Source: Neomegalonema sp. (GTDB lineage Bacteria > Pseudomonadota > Alphaproteobacteria > Rhodobacterales > Rhodobacteraceae). Taken from it: a stretch of 64,000 bases of DNA. Positions 9,235 to 18,441 of this stretch are shown here, piece by piece. Made by a program: the position numbers and the translations under genes. The DNA lies in NCBI GenBank assembly GCA_022760355.1, contig JALEGB010000137.1, forward strand, positions 1-64,000, in the 5' to 3' direction. The number at the start of each line of letters is the position of its first letter. The first letter of the stretch is position 1. The notes under the pieces are model-generated. The model was given only the letters and a program-made list of their open reading frames with translations. It did not search any database and was not told the origin of the DNA.

Positions 9235-10577
9235 AACAAGATGCGGAGAGCGACGCGGGCCGTCGCGTATTGGTGGTGGAAGACGATGCGGTGATGCGCG
9301 GCTCGCTGGCGCAGTTGCTGGAAGCAGCGGGGTGGACGGCTTTGGTCCTGTCTGATCCGACGGTTGCGTTGAAGGAAACCGCAGCATTTGAGCCGGATGT
9401 TCTCGTCTTTGACGTGCGTATGCCAAAGATGAGCGGGCTGGAGCTGTTGCGATCCTTGCCCATTGACTCGCCGCCTGTCGTATTGATCTCCGCCCATGGC
9501 GACGTGCCGACAGCGGTTGAGGCGATGAGCGCCGGCGCCTACAGCTTTATCGAGAAGCCCTTTGATCCGCGGCGCTTTCTTGTCGTTTTGCGGAACGCGG
9601 CCGATAAGCACCGGCTGTCGCTGAACGCCGCGCGACTACGGGAGCGATTGGCGAGCCTGTCGCAGATTGATAAGATCATGCTTGGCGCGACCCCGCGGAT
9701 GCAAAAGCTGCGCGAGGCGTTGATTGATCTGGCGCCGTTGCCGACGAATGTGATGATCCTGGGCGAAACCGGCGTCGGCAAGGAGCTGGTCGCGCGGGCG
9801 TTGCATGATTTGAGCCAGCGCGCGGATCAGCCTTTCGTCGCGCTGAATTGCGCGGCGATCCCGGTCGACGCGTTTGACGCGCATATGTTCGAAGGGCCCG
9901 GCGGCGAGCCTGGCGCAATGCTGCGTGCGGATGGGGGATCACTCTTCCTGGACGAAGTTGGCGCTTGCCCGGCCGAGGCTCAGGCCAAGTTTCTCCGCGC
10001 GATCGAAACCCGAGAATTTGTGGCGGCGAGCGGCCGGGTGCGGCAGGTGGATATTCGCGTGATCTCGGCCTCCAACGCGCCGTTGGATCAGGCGACGACG
10101 ACCAACGCAATCCGTGAGGATCTGTTCTATCGGCTCGGGGCGGTGATTTTGGACGTGCCGCCGCTGCGCGAGCGGCGTGAGGATATTCCGCTGCTGTTTC
10201 ACCACTTTGCGGCGCATTACGCCCGACTTTATGAGATCGACGAACCTGAATTGGCTGCAGAGGATATCGCGGCGATGATGGCGCATGACTGGCCGGGAAA
10301 CGTCCGCGAGCTGCGTAATGTCGCGGAACGTCGCGTTCTATCGGCGAAGCGCGGCGGCGGGTCCGTGTCGACGTCGATCGGGCGAGACGGCGATGTCGGC
10401 GACGCGCCCGAGACGCTGCGCGAAGCGGTGGCGGCCTTTGAGCGGCAGCTGATCGGCCGGGCGATCCGCAGCCATGGCGGCCGGATGGACGCTGTGGCCG
10501 AAGCGCTTGGCATAGGGCGGCGCACGCTCAACGAGAAGATCGTCAAGCTGGGGCTGGACAAGACCGAGCTGTTATGA
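9231..10577 (+). CDS. dctD: DctD-like NtrC-family response regulator lacking GAFTGA
   Basis: Receiver (VLVVEDDAVM...VFDVRMPKMSG), Walker A GETGVGKE, Walker B GGSLFLDEVG, HTH; the sequence where GAFTGA is expected reads FEGPGGEPGAMLRADGG. Confidence 0.85.
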   Translation: MKQDAESDAGRRVLVVEDDAVMRGSLAQLLEAAGWTALVLSDPTVALKETAAFEPDVLVFDVRMPKMSGLELLRSLPIDSPPVVLISAHGDVPTAVEAMSAGAYSFIEKPFDPRRFLVVLRNAADKHRLSLNAARLRERLASLSQIDKIMLGATPRMQKLREALIDLAPLPTNVMILGETGVGKELVARALHDLSQRADQPFVALNCAAIPVDAFDAHMFEGPGGEPGAMLRADGGSLFLDEVGACPAEAQAKFLRAIETREFVAASGRVRQVDIRVISASNAPLDQATTTNAIREDLFYRLGAVILDVPPLRERREDIPLLFHHFAAHYARLYEIDEPELAAEDIAAMMAHDWPGNVRELRNVAERRVLSAKRGGGSVSTSIGRDGDVGDAPETLREAVAAFERQLIGRAIRSHGGRMDAVAEALGIGRRTLNEKIVKLGLDKTELL

Positions 10578-11144
10578 CTGCGCCGCCAGCGGACGGGACG
10601 CCGTTTCCGCCTTTGCAATCAACACTCGCCTCCGAGCGCGGCCGATCGCAACGACAATCAGCCCCGAAACCACGGCGGAGATCCCGAGCAGAACGAGAAA
10701 CGCATCGTCTGACGGCAAGCGGTCGGAGAAGTCCGGTGACGCGAACACGGCGTCGGTCACCACCGACAGCGCCAGATCCGTTGGGATCATCACGACCGGC
10801 GTCATGATGATGTTAAATAGGCGCCTTGAGCCGCTGCTGACGTCCCGCGCATCCGCTACGAATGCCACATAGGCCATCCATGCGCCAAGCGTCGCCGCCC
10901 CGAGGACACGCGCGAACGTAATCCCCGCCGGACGACCGTCGGGATGTGTGAACATAAAGATGAGCGCCGCGATAATCGTCAGAATAACCACACTCTTCTT
11001 CGAGAGTTTGCCGCCCCAGCTGGCAAGCCAGCTGATCGCAACTGTGACCAACACGCCCGACAGCAATGAGCCCAGCAAACTCCAGATCGACACTGTAGAC
11101 ATTGGCGTTTCGCCCCTCCCTGCCCAGCTTATCCATCGGGACAT
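10572..11144 (-). CDS. Hypothetical multi-pass membrane protein
   Basis: ORF 190 aa with several hydrophobic segments; internal start at MSTVSIWSLLG (11102) possible; convergent overlap with dctD. Confidence 0.6.
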   Translation of the reverse strand: MSRWISWAGRGETPMSTVSIWSLLGSLLSGVLVTVAISWLASWGGKLSKKSVVILTIIAALIFMFTHPDGRPAGITFARVLGAATLGAWMAYVAFVADARDVSSGSRRLFNIIMTPVVMIPTDLALSVVTDAVFASPDFSDRLPSDDAFLVLLGISAVVSGLIVVAIGRARRRVLIAKAETASRPLAAQS

Positions 11145-11288
11145 ATACCACAGGGGCTCGATAGATCAACCCCGCGCCTGCGGAATTCCGCAGCGCTCGA
11201 CACGGCGTGCGCGCGGATTTCCTCATTGCTTTGCGGTGATCGGCGCCACTAGCGTTGCGGCATAATCCTATAAACCGGGAGGATATCG

Positions 11289-12302
11289 ATGAAACGCACG
11301 ATCGCCGCAGCATTCTGCGGCTTGGCCGCTTTTGGTTTTGTCGCGGAAGCAGCCGCCAAAACCACCTGGAACGTTTCGCTCTGGGGTAAGCGCCGGGCCT
11401 TCACCGAACATGTTGAAAAACTTGCTGAACTGGTCGCTGAGCGCTCGGGCGGCGAGTTCGAGCTGAAAATTTCCTATGGCGGCCTGTCGAAGAACCGCGA
11501 AAACCTCGATGGCATCTCAATCGGCGCTTTCGAGATGGCGCAGTTCTGCGCCGCCTACCATCCGGACAAAAACCCGACCCTGATGGTGCTGGATCTGCCG
11601 TTCCTTGGCGTGGGGTCCCTCGCGCAAGAGCGCAAAGTTTCGATGGCGTACTACAAGCATCCCGCCGTCGTTAAAGATCTCGCCCGCTGGAGCGCCACGC
11701 TGCTGATGCCGTCGCCCCTGCCGCAATACAATCTGGCGGGCGCTGGCGAAGCGCCGAAGTCGCTGGCTGACCTGAAAGGCATGCCAATCCGCGCGACCGG
11801 CGGTATCGGCCGTGCAATGAAAGCGATCGGCGGCGTGCCAACCTCGATGACCGCGTCGGAAGTGCGCCCGTCGCTGGATAGCGGCGTCATCAAAGCCGCC
11901 GCTTTTGCGCCGCACGCCCACATGTCCTTCGGCGTGGTGGAAGTGGCGAAATGGTGGACCACGAACCTGAACCCAGGCACCTTGAACTGCCCCGTTGTGG
12001 TGAATACAGACGCGCTGAAAGGCCTGTCGGAGAAAAACCGCAAGATCCTGCTGGGCGCAGTTGATGAGGCGTTGGACCATTACCTGTCGTTCTACAACGG
12101 CAAGACGATGACCCGCTGGGGCCCGCTTCTGGCCGAAAAAGGCATCGCGACCGTCACTTTCTCAGAAGATGAGATTGCGAAGCTGAAGAAAGACGTCGCA
12201 GGCCCTGCTGCTGAAGAATGGGTAAAGGCCAATGCGGCCAAAGGCCTTCCAGCGAAGGAGCTGTATGATTTCGCTCTGAAGCTGATCGCTGAGCACAAAT
12301 AA
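11289..12302 (+). CDS. dctP: TRAP transporter substrate-binding protein DctP family
   Basis: Signal peptide and DctP motifs (GISIGAFEMAQFCAAYHPDK, PLPQYNLAGAGEAPKSLADLKGMPIRATGG); followed by DctQ/DctM. Confidence 0.88.
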   Translation: MKRTIAAAFCGLAAFGFVAEAAAKTTWNVSLWGKRRAFTEHVEKLAELVAERSGGEFELKISYGGLSKNRENLDGISIGAFEMAQFCAAYHPDKNPTLMVLDLPFLGVGSLAQERKVSMAYYKHPAVVKDLARWSATLLMPSPLPQYNLAGAGEAPKSLADLKGMPIRATGGIGRAMKAIGGVPTSMTASEVRPSLDSGVIKAAAFAPHAHMSFGVVEVAKWWTTNLNPGTLNCPVVVNTDALKGLSEKNRKILLGAVDEALDHYLSFYNGKTMTRWGPLLAEKGIATVTFSEDEIAKLKKDVAGPAAEEWVKANAAKGLPAKELYDFALKLIAEHK

Positions 12303-12315
12303 CGCTCTGGCACAT

Positions 12316-12355
12316 GCGCGCCGCCGATCTTTTCGTGGGTCGGCGGCGCCTTTTT
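12316..12355 (+). terminator. Intrinsic-terminator-like hairpin between dctP and dctQ
   Basis: gcgcgccgccgatc - ttttcgtg - ggtcggcggcgcc followed by ttttt. Confidence 0.7.
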
Positions 12356-12371
12356 ATAAGGACTTTGCCTA

Positions 12372-13007
12372 ATGGCCGGCGCCGCCTCTGTTCTTGAGGA
12401 CGGGTCTACGCTCAGCCGGATCGATCGCGGTCTTAATCGCTTCGAGGCCGTGCTTGCATTGTTGAGCGGATTCGCCGTTTTCTCTCTGATGGTTCTCGCC
12501 GTGATCTCGGTCGGCGGTCGGAACTTCTTCAACCATCCTCTGCCGGGATATATTGACTACATCACGCAAATTATGCCGCTGATCGCCTTTATGGGGATGG
12601 CGTATATGCAGCGGGTGGGCGGCCATATCCGCATGGACATCCTGATCGGCGTCCTGCGTGGTCGAACGCTGTGGGCCGTCGAGTGGCTGGGCGTCTTTAT
12701 CACGCTGCTGGTTTGCCTGCTGCTCGCTTGGGGCTCCTGGCTCCATTTCCTGCGCAGCTTCGACTTCGCCCAGCCGCTTTGGAGCTCGGACAGCACAATG
12801 GATATCGGCTTGCCGACATGGCCTTCCAAGCTGTTGGCGCCGGTCGCGTTCATTGTGATGTCGCTGCGGCTGGTGGTGCAGCTGTGGGCCTATGGTCGGG
12901 CGACGCTGCTGGGGCTCGACCGTCCCGTCGCCGCGCCGATGATCGAGAGCGCGGCGGAGCAAGCCGCGCGGGAGGCGTCGCATGTCTCCGGCGCCGATCA
13001 AACATAG
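12372..13007 (+). CDS. dctQ: TRAP transporter small permease DctQ
   Basis: Four hydrophobic segments, position between dctP and dctM. Confidence 0.85.
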   Translation: MAGAASVLEDGSTLSRIDRGLNRFEAVLALLSGFAVFSLMVLAVISVGGRNFFNHPLPGYIDYITQIMPLIAFMGMAYMQRVGGHIRMDILIGVLRGRTLWAVEWLGVFITLLVCLLLAWGSWLHFLRSFDFAQPLWSSDSTMDIGLPTWPSKLLAPVAFIVMSLRLVVQLWAYGRATLLGLDRPVAAPMIESAAEQAAREASHVSGADQT

Positions 13008-13016
13008 GAGGCTGGT

Positions 13017-14426
13017 ATGGAAGCGATTGATATCGGCCTGATCGTCACCGGCGGGCTGTTTGTTTGCGTTCTGCTCGGCGTGCGGGTGGCGTTCGCCGCC
13101 GCCATCGCCGGCGTGGTTGGGTTGGTTTGGATCTTTTGGTCCAAGAAAGGCTATGATCCGGAGCAGTTTTTCTGGGCGTTGAAAGTCGCGGTGGGCATTG
13201 CCGGGCAAGTGCCGCATTCGAAGATTTCGGCGCATGCGCTGTCGCTGATCCCGATTTTTATCCTGATCGGCTATCTCGCCTACTATGCGGGGATGACGCG
13301 GGCGCTGTTTGATGCGGCGAAGAAGTGGATTGGTTGGGTGCCCGGCGGGCTGGCCGTGTCATCCGTCTTCGCAACGGCGGGGTTTGCGGCCGTGTCCGGC
13401 GCATCGGTCGCGACGTCGGCCGTGTTTGCGCGGATCGCGATCCCCGAGATGCTCAAGATCGGCTATTCGAAGAGCTTCGCCGCCGGGGTTGTCGCAGCCG
13501 CGGGAACGCTCGCATCGCTGATCCCGCCTTCGGCGATCCTGGTGATCTACGCGATTATCGTTGAGCAAGATGTCGGCCGGTTGCTGCTCGCCGGCTTTCT
13601 GCCCGGCGTGTTCTCAGCGCTGATCTATGCAGGGCTGATCATCGGCATGGCGATGATCAACAAGAATATCGGGCCGCCGGTTTCTGGGTTCACGTGGCGC
13701 GAGCGTTTCGCGTCTTTGCCGCCAGCGATGCCGATCTTCCTGGTCGTATTCTTGATCATCATCTTCATCTACAACCCGTTCGGCGGCGATGCGTGGGGCA
13801 CCCCAACCGAAGGCGGCGCGCTCGGCGCGGCCGTCGTGTTGGTGATGGCGCTGCTGCGCGGCATGAACTGGGCGCAGCTGAAGGATGCGCTGATGGAGAC
13901 CGCGAAACTGTCGGCGATGATCTTCGCGGTGATCTGGGGCGTGTTGGTCTATGTCCGCTTCCTCGGTTTTGCGGATCTGCCTGGCACCTTTTCCGAGTGG
14001 ATTAGCTCGCTGGATCAAAGCCCGATGCTGACGCTGGTGCTCATCCTGCTCGCCTACGCGGTGCTGGGCATGTTCATGGATGCGATCGGCATGCTCGTGC
14101 TGACCTTGCCCGTGGTGTATCCGGCGGTGATGGCTCTGAATGGGGGGGAGAGTGTGAGCGCCGCCGACAGCGCTTTCGGCATGTCAGGGGCGGCCTGCGC
14201 GATCTGGTTCGGCATTCTGGTGGTCAAGATGGCGGAGCTTTGTCTGATTACGCCGCCGATCGGGTTGAATTGCTTCGTTGTCGCGGGCGTACGGCCGGAC
14301 ATCTCGGTGCAGCAAGTGTTCCGCGGGGCGGCGCCGTTCTTTGTCGCCGATGCGCTCACCATCGCCGCGCTGGTGGCGTTCCCGGGCATCATCCTGTTCC
14401 TGCCCGCACTATTAGGCGTCGGCTGA
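13017..14426 (+). CDS. dctM: TRAP transporter large permease DctM
   Basis: ORF 469 aa; GASVATSAVFARIAIPEMLKIGYSKSFAAGVVAAAGTLASLIPPSAILVIYAII is a DctM hallmark. Confidence 0.92.
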   Translation: MEAIDIGLIVTGGLFVCVLLGVRVAFAAAIAGVVGLVWIFWSKKGYDPEQFFWALKVAVGIAGQVPHSKISAHALSLIPIFILIGYLAYYAGMTRALFDAAKKWIGWVPGGLAVSSVFATAGFAAVSGASVATSAVFARIAIPEMLKIGYSKSFAAGVVAAAGTLASLIPPSAILVIYAIIVEQDVGRLLLAGFLPGVFSALIYAGLIIGMAMINKNIGPPVSGFTWRERFASLPPAMPIFLVVFLIIIFIYNPFGGDAWGTPTEGGALGAAVVLVMALLRGMNWAQLKDALMETAKLSAMIFAVIWGVLVYVRFLGFADLPGTFSEWISSLDQSPMLTLVLILLAYAVLGMFMDAIGMLVLTLPVVYPAVMALNGGESVSAADSAFGMSGAACAIWFGILVVKMAELCLITPPIGLNCFVVAGVRPDISVQQVFRGAAPFFVADALTIAALVAFPGIILFLPALLGVG

Positions 14427-14456
14427 CGCCTGCGCTTCAAGCAAGAGACGACGATC

Positions 14457-14491
14457 GCCGCCCGCCGCAATCTAATGGCGGGCGGCTTTTT
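14457..14491 (+). terminator. Rho-independent terminator after dctM
   Basis: gccgcccgcc - loop - ggcgggcggc followed by ttttt. Confidence 0.8.
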
Positions 14492-14559
14492 CGTTGGCGG
14501 GGTAGGGCGCCAATCGGACTGAGGCCAGGATCGGCGTGCGCTCGCGTCAAAACAAAGAC

Positions 14560-15594
14560 TTAACGCGTGACCAAGACCAGGCCCAGCGCACCGTTGCGTG
14601 CGCCGAAATACAGTCGCCGATGGTCTGCGTCCCAGGCGAGCCGGGTGATTTCAGCGTCTGGGTCGCCAGCGACGCCAGCGCGCGCGATCATGGCGTCGCC
14701 CTTTGTTGCGTCGCCGATCAGGATCGCGCCATTGGTGAAGCCGCCGGCGAGCCGCTTGATCGGGCCGCCGGCCACGGCCGAGACGGACGAATCGCAGACA
14801 TAGCCGATTTCAACCGGCGGAAATGCGCCCGGTCCGCCGGCGATCGGCCAGGACGCGATAACGTCAGCGCCGGAGCTGAGAAGATAGGCGCTGTCATCAC
14901 TCCAGGCGATTTGGCGCGGCTTGGCTTTGAAGCCGCCAAGTCGATAGTCCTTGCCCGTGACCATATCCCAGGCGTGCAGCTCCCGATCCTGCGTCGCTGC
15001 GGCGATGTAGCGGCCGTCAGGAGACCAGGAAACCGCAACCGCGGAGCCCTTCCAGCTCAATTCGATTGGGGCCGCCGCATCTGTCATGCTCCAGATCGTC
15101 ACGCCATCATAACGGCTTACGGCCAGCCGATCGCCCGCGGGAGAAAAGCACAGGTCGGCGACGCTGCTCGGATGATCGGTGAAGCGTCCGACCAGCCCGT
15201 CCGGGCCGGCGACAACAATGTTTTTACCATAGGCGGCGGCGGTGAGCCCATTCGCCACGCTGTGGGCGGCTGCGGTGATCCATTCGCCCTTGGCGTCAAT
15301 AAGCGTCATTTGTCCGCCATCGGCGCGGGTGAGCAGCACCAGGCCGTCTTGACCGGCTGAGACGACCCCGTCGTCCGCTGTCGCCGCGATCGCCGTAACC
15401 GCTCCGGAGTGTTGAGCGCGTTCCGCGACGCCGTCGGCGCTGATTGTCAGCACCCGACCATCCCCGAGGCCGGCGGCGCACCCGTTCTTGAGCGCGGCCA
15501 ATGTGGTCACGTTTGCGCCGACATGGCTTTCGCGGGAGGCGACGCCTGGCGCGATTTGCTCCGCGCCATGATCTTTTTCAATTGTGATGCTCAT
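14560..15594 (-). CDS. WD40-repeat protein, adjacent to COG0523 GTPase
   Basis: Repeated WSPDGRYIAAATQDRELHAWD / FSPAGDRLAVSRYDGVTIWS units. Confidence 0.8.
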   Translation of the reverse strand: MSITIEKDHGAEQIAPGVASRESHVGANVTTLAALKNGCAAGLGDGRVLTISADGVAERAQHSGAVTAIAATADDGVVSAGQDGLVLLTRADGGQMTLIDAKGEWITAAAHSVANGLTAAAYGKNIVVAGPDGLVGRFTDHPSSVADLCFSPAGDRLAVSRYDGVTIWSMTDAAAPIELSWKGSAVAVSWSPDGRYIAAATQDRELHAWDMVTGKDYRLGGFKAKPRQIAWSDDSAYLLSSGADVIASWPIAGGPGAFPPVEIGYVCDSSVSAVAGGPIKRLAGGFTNGAILIGDATKGDAMIARAGVAGDPDAEITRLAWDADHRRLYFGARNGALGLVLVTR

Positions 15595-15595
15595 C

Positions 15596-16582
15596 TCAGG
15601 CGGCCACCTTTGCCCGGCAGCCTTCGAAGCCTTGTTTCAGCATCGCGGGCTGCAGGTTGCGGCCGATGAATACGAGCCGGCTTTCGCGGGCCTCGTCCGG
15701 TCGCCATTCGGCGCCCCATTGGCTGTCCATCACCATATGAACGCCCTGAAAAACATATCGCTTGGGGGAATCTGAGAAGGCGAGAATGCCCTTTGAGCGG
15801 AAGATCGACGGACCATGTTCACGCACCAGCGCCCGCATCCATTCCGAAAATGCGCGCGCGTCGAGTGGCGTAGTCGAGCTCAGCGAGACGCTGCCGACCG
15901 TGTCATCATGCTCATGGTCTTCTGGATCTTCTTCCAGAAAGCCGGGCTCGATCGCCAGCAGCCGGTCCAGATCAAAAGCGGCTCGATCAATAAGCGCGTC
16001 AATTGGCGCGGCGCTGTTAGTGGTTTCGATGAGCTGCGCATGCGGATTGAGCGTCGCGATTTTCGCTTTGGTGGCTGCAAGCCTTTCGGCGTCCGCAAGA
16101 TCAATCTTGTTTAGAATAATCAGGTCCGCGAAGGCGGTTTGTTCTTCGGCCTCATGGCTTTCATCAACCCTGTCCAAGAAATGTGCGGCGTCGACGACTG
16201 TCACAACCTGGTCAAGTTGCAGCCTGTCGCGCATTTCCTCATCAACGAAGAAGGTTTGAATGACCGGACCAGGGTCGGCAAGGCCCGTTGTTTCGATGAT
16301 GACGCCATCGAACTTTTCAGCGCGATCGAGCAAGCCGCCGAGGATCCGGATCAGATCGCCGCGCACAGTGCAGCAGATGCAGCCGTTGTTCATCTCAAAG
16401 ACTTCTTCATCGGCGCCAATCACCAGATCATTATCAATCCCGGTCTCCCCGAATTCATTGACGATCACAGCGAATTTCTTGCCGTGCTCCTCGGTAAGAA
16501 TTCGGTTCAGCAAGGTCGTCTTGCCGGCGCCGAGATAGCCGGTGAGCAGGGTCACTGGCGTTCTTTTCTGCGATGTGGTCAT
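15596..16582 (-). CDS. CobW/COG0523 family GTPase (zinc metallochaperone-like)
   Basis: P-loop GYLGAGKTTLLN, NEFGETGIDNDLV, GCICCTVRGDL (CxCC). Confidence 0.9.
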   Translation of the reverse strand: MTTSQKRTPVTLLTGYLGAGKTTLLNRILTEEHGKKFAVIVNEFGETGIDNDLVIGADEEVFEMNNGCICCTVRGDLIRILGGLLDRAEKFDGVIIETTGLADPGPVIQTFFVDEEMRDRLQLDQVVTVVDAAHFLDRVDESHEAEEQTAFADLIILNKIDLADAERLAATKAKIATLNPHAQLIETTNSAAPIDALIDRAAFDLDRLLAIEPGFLEEDPEDHEHDDTVGSVSLSSTTPLDARAFSEWMRALVREHGPSIFRSKGILAFSDSPKRYVFQGVHMVMDSQWGAEWRPDEARESRLVFIGRNLQPAMLKQGFEGCRAKVAA

Positions 16583-16658
16583 GCGTCAATCTCCGTGAAA
16601 ATATCGATGCGCCGCGCTCCGGGGGAAGCCGTCGCGCGGCGCGGTGGTCAGCCGCCGC

Positions 16659-17534
16659 TCACGAGGTCGGGCTCAACGCGGCGACGAGCGCGTCGAGATT
16701 GTGCCGGAACATGGCGAGGTAGCTGGTGGCGGGGCCGCCGCGTTCTGAAAGCGCGTCGGAAAACAGCCGGCCGCCGATCGACAGCCCGGTTTCCTTGGCG
16801 ATCTGCTCCACCAGCGCCGGGCTGGTGATGTTCTCGACGAACAGTGCGGCGACCTTCTGCTCCTTGATCTGTTTGATCAGCTTGGCGAGATCGCGGGCGG
16901 AGGGTTCGGCTTCGGTATCGATGCCGACCGGGGCCAGAAATTCGAGACCATAGGCCTTCGCGAGATAGCCAAACGCGTCATGGGCCGTGACGACGGTGCG
17001 GCGGTCGGCCGGCAGCTTGGCGAGCGCTGCGGTCGTCTCCTTATGCAGCGCCATCAGCTTGACGATGTAGGCCTCGGCGTTGGCGTCGTATTTCGCGGCG
17101 TTCTTCGGATCGACCTTGGCGAGCCCCTTGGCGATGTTGCGCACATAGATCACGCCGTTGGGCAAGGCGTTCCACGCATGCGGATCAACTTCGCCCTCGA
17201 CGAGCAGCGGCGTGATTCCCTCGGTGGCGACGAACACCGCCGCCTTCGATCCCGAGGTCTCGATCAGCGTCTTCGACCAGGTTTCAAATCCAAGCCCATT
17301 GACGAAGATTACATCCGCCTCGGCGACAGCGCGGGCGTCTTGCACACTGGGCGTGTAGACATGCGCATCGGCGTCTGGGCCGACGATGGTCGTCACTTCG
17401 GCCATATCGCCGGCGACCACTTTGACCATGTCGCCGAGAATCGAGAAGCTGGCGACGATTTTGATCGGCTTCGCCGTTGCGGCCAGCGGCGTAAACACCA
17501 GCGCCGCGGCAAGCATCCATCTAAGGAATCTCAT
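16659..17534 (-). CDS. znuA: Zinc/manganese ABC transporter substrate-binding protein
   Basis: VASFSILGDMVKVVAGDMAEVTTIVGPDADAHVYTPSVQDARAVAEADVIFVNGLGFETW; start at MRFLRWMLAA (track ORF extends to 17561). Confidence 0.85.
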   Translation of the reverse strand: MRFLRWMLAAALVFTPLAATAKPIKIVASFSILGDMVKVVAGDMAEVTTIVGPDADAHVYTPSVQDARAVAEADVIFVNGLGFETWSKTLIETSGSKAAVFVATEGITPLLVEGEVDPHAWNALPNGVIYVRNIAKGLAKVDPKNAAKYDANAEAYIVKLMALHKETTAALAKLPADRRTVVTAHDAFGYLAKAYGLEFLAPVGIDTEAEPSARDLAKLIKQIKEQKVAALFVENITSPALVEQIAKETGLSIGGRLFSDALSERGGPATSYLAMFRHNLDALVAALSPTS

Positions 17535-18441
17535 GCTGTATCTCCTTGGATTGCTGAACATTTTCGGAGGAGCGCGCCCGTGTTTTAGCGGCGACCGACT
17601 TCAGGCCGGCGCGCAGGCCGAGTGGCGCGAAAAGCAGGCTGATGACGAAAATCACGCCCGCAACGAGCACGATGCAGGGGCCCGACGGCGTCTCCGGCGC
17701 GTAGAATGAAATCAGCAGGCCGGCCCAGCAGCTGCCGAGGCAGAAAGCAAAGCCGATCAGCAGCTGGCCGGTGATGGTCGCCGACCAGTAGCGCGCTGAC
17801 GTTGCGGGCAGGATCATCAGCCCCACCGCCATCAGCGTGCCGAGCGTTTTGAAAGCCGCCAGCAGGTTCAGCACCACCAGCAGCATGAACATCTGCTCGA
17901 TCAGCTGCGGGTTCTTGGACTGGGACTCGAAGAAGGTCGGGTCGAGCGTGCTGACGATCAGCGGCCGCAGCAACACGACGAAGGCGCAGAGGGTGATCGT
18001 CGCCACCGCGCCGATCAGGATCATTGAGTCGTTGTCGATGCCGAGGATCGAGCCGAACAGGAAGCTCTTCAGCGGGACGGCGGAGCCCGCGGCGGAGAGG
18101 ATCGTGATCCCAACCGCCAGCGCGATCAGATAGAGCGAGGCGAGGCTGGCGTCGGAGCGCAGGATTGTGACCCGCGCGAGCAGGCTGGTCAGCGCCGCAA
18201 CCCCGATTCCGGCGATCAGCCCGCCGATCAGCAGCGAACCGACCGATAGCCCCGCCACCACGAAGGCGATCACGATGCCCGGTGTGATCGCGTGCGCCAT
18301 CGCCTCGCCCGCGAGGGACAGGCGGCGCAGAACCAGAAAGGCGCCGACCGGCGCGATGGAGGCGGAGAGCGCCGTCGTCGCCACCAGGGCGCGGCGCATA
18401 AAGGCGAACTCCATCCATTCCGGGGTCCAGAACTCAGCCAT
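17521..18441 (-). CDS. znuB: Zinc/manganese ABC transporter permease
   Basis: FMRRALVATTALSASIAPVGAFLVLRRLSLAGEAMAHAITPGIVI; start chosen at MAEFWTPEWM. Confidence 0.85.
   Translation of the reverse strand: MAEFWTPEWMEFAFMRRALVATTALSASIAPVGAFLVLRRLSLAGEAMAHAITPGIVIAFVVAGLSVGSLLIGGLIAGIGVAALTSLLARVTILRSDASLASLYLIALAVGITILSAAGSAVPLKSFLFGSILGIDNDSMILIGAVATITLCAFVVLLRPLIVSTLDPTFFESQSKNPQLIEQMFMLLVVLNLLAAFKTLGTLMAVGLMILPATSARYWSATITGQLLIGFAFCLGSCWAGLLISFYAPETPSGPCIVLVAGVIFVISLLFAPLGLRAGLKSVAAKTRARSSENVQQSKEIQHEIP

Noticed and set aside
14536-15360. 274-aa plus-strand ORF
   Set aside because: Antisense to the WD40-repeat gene
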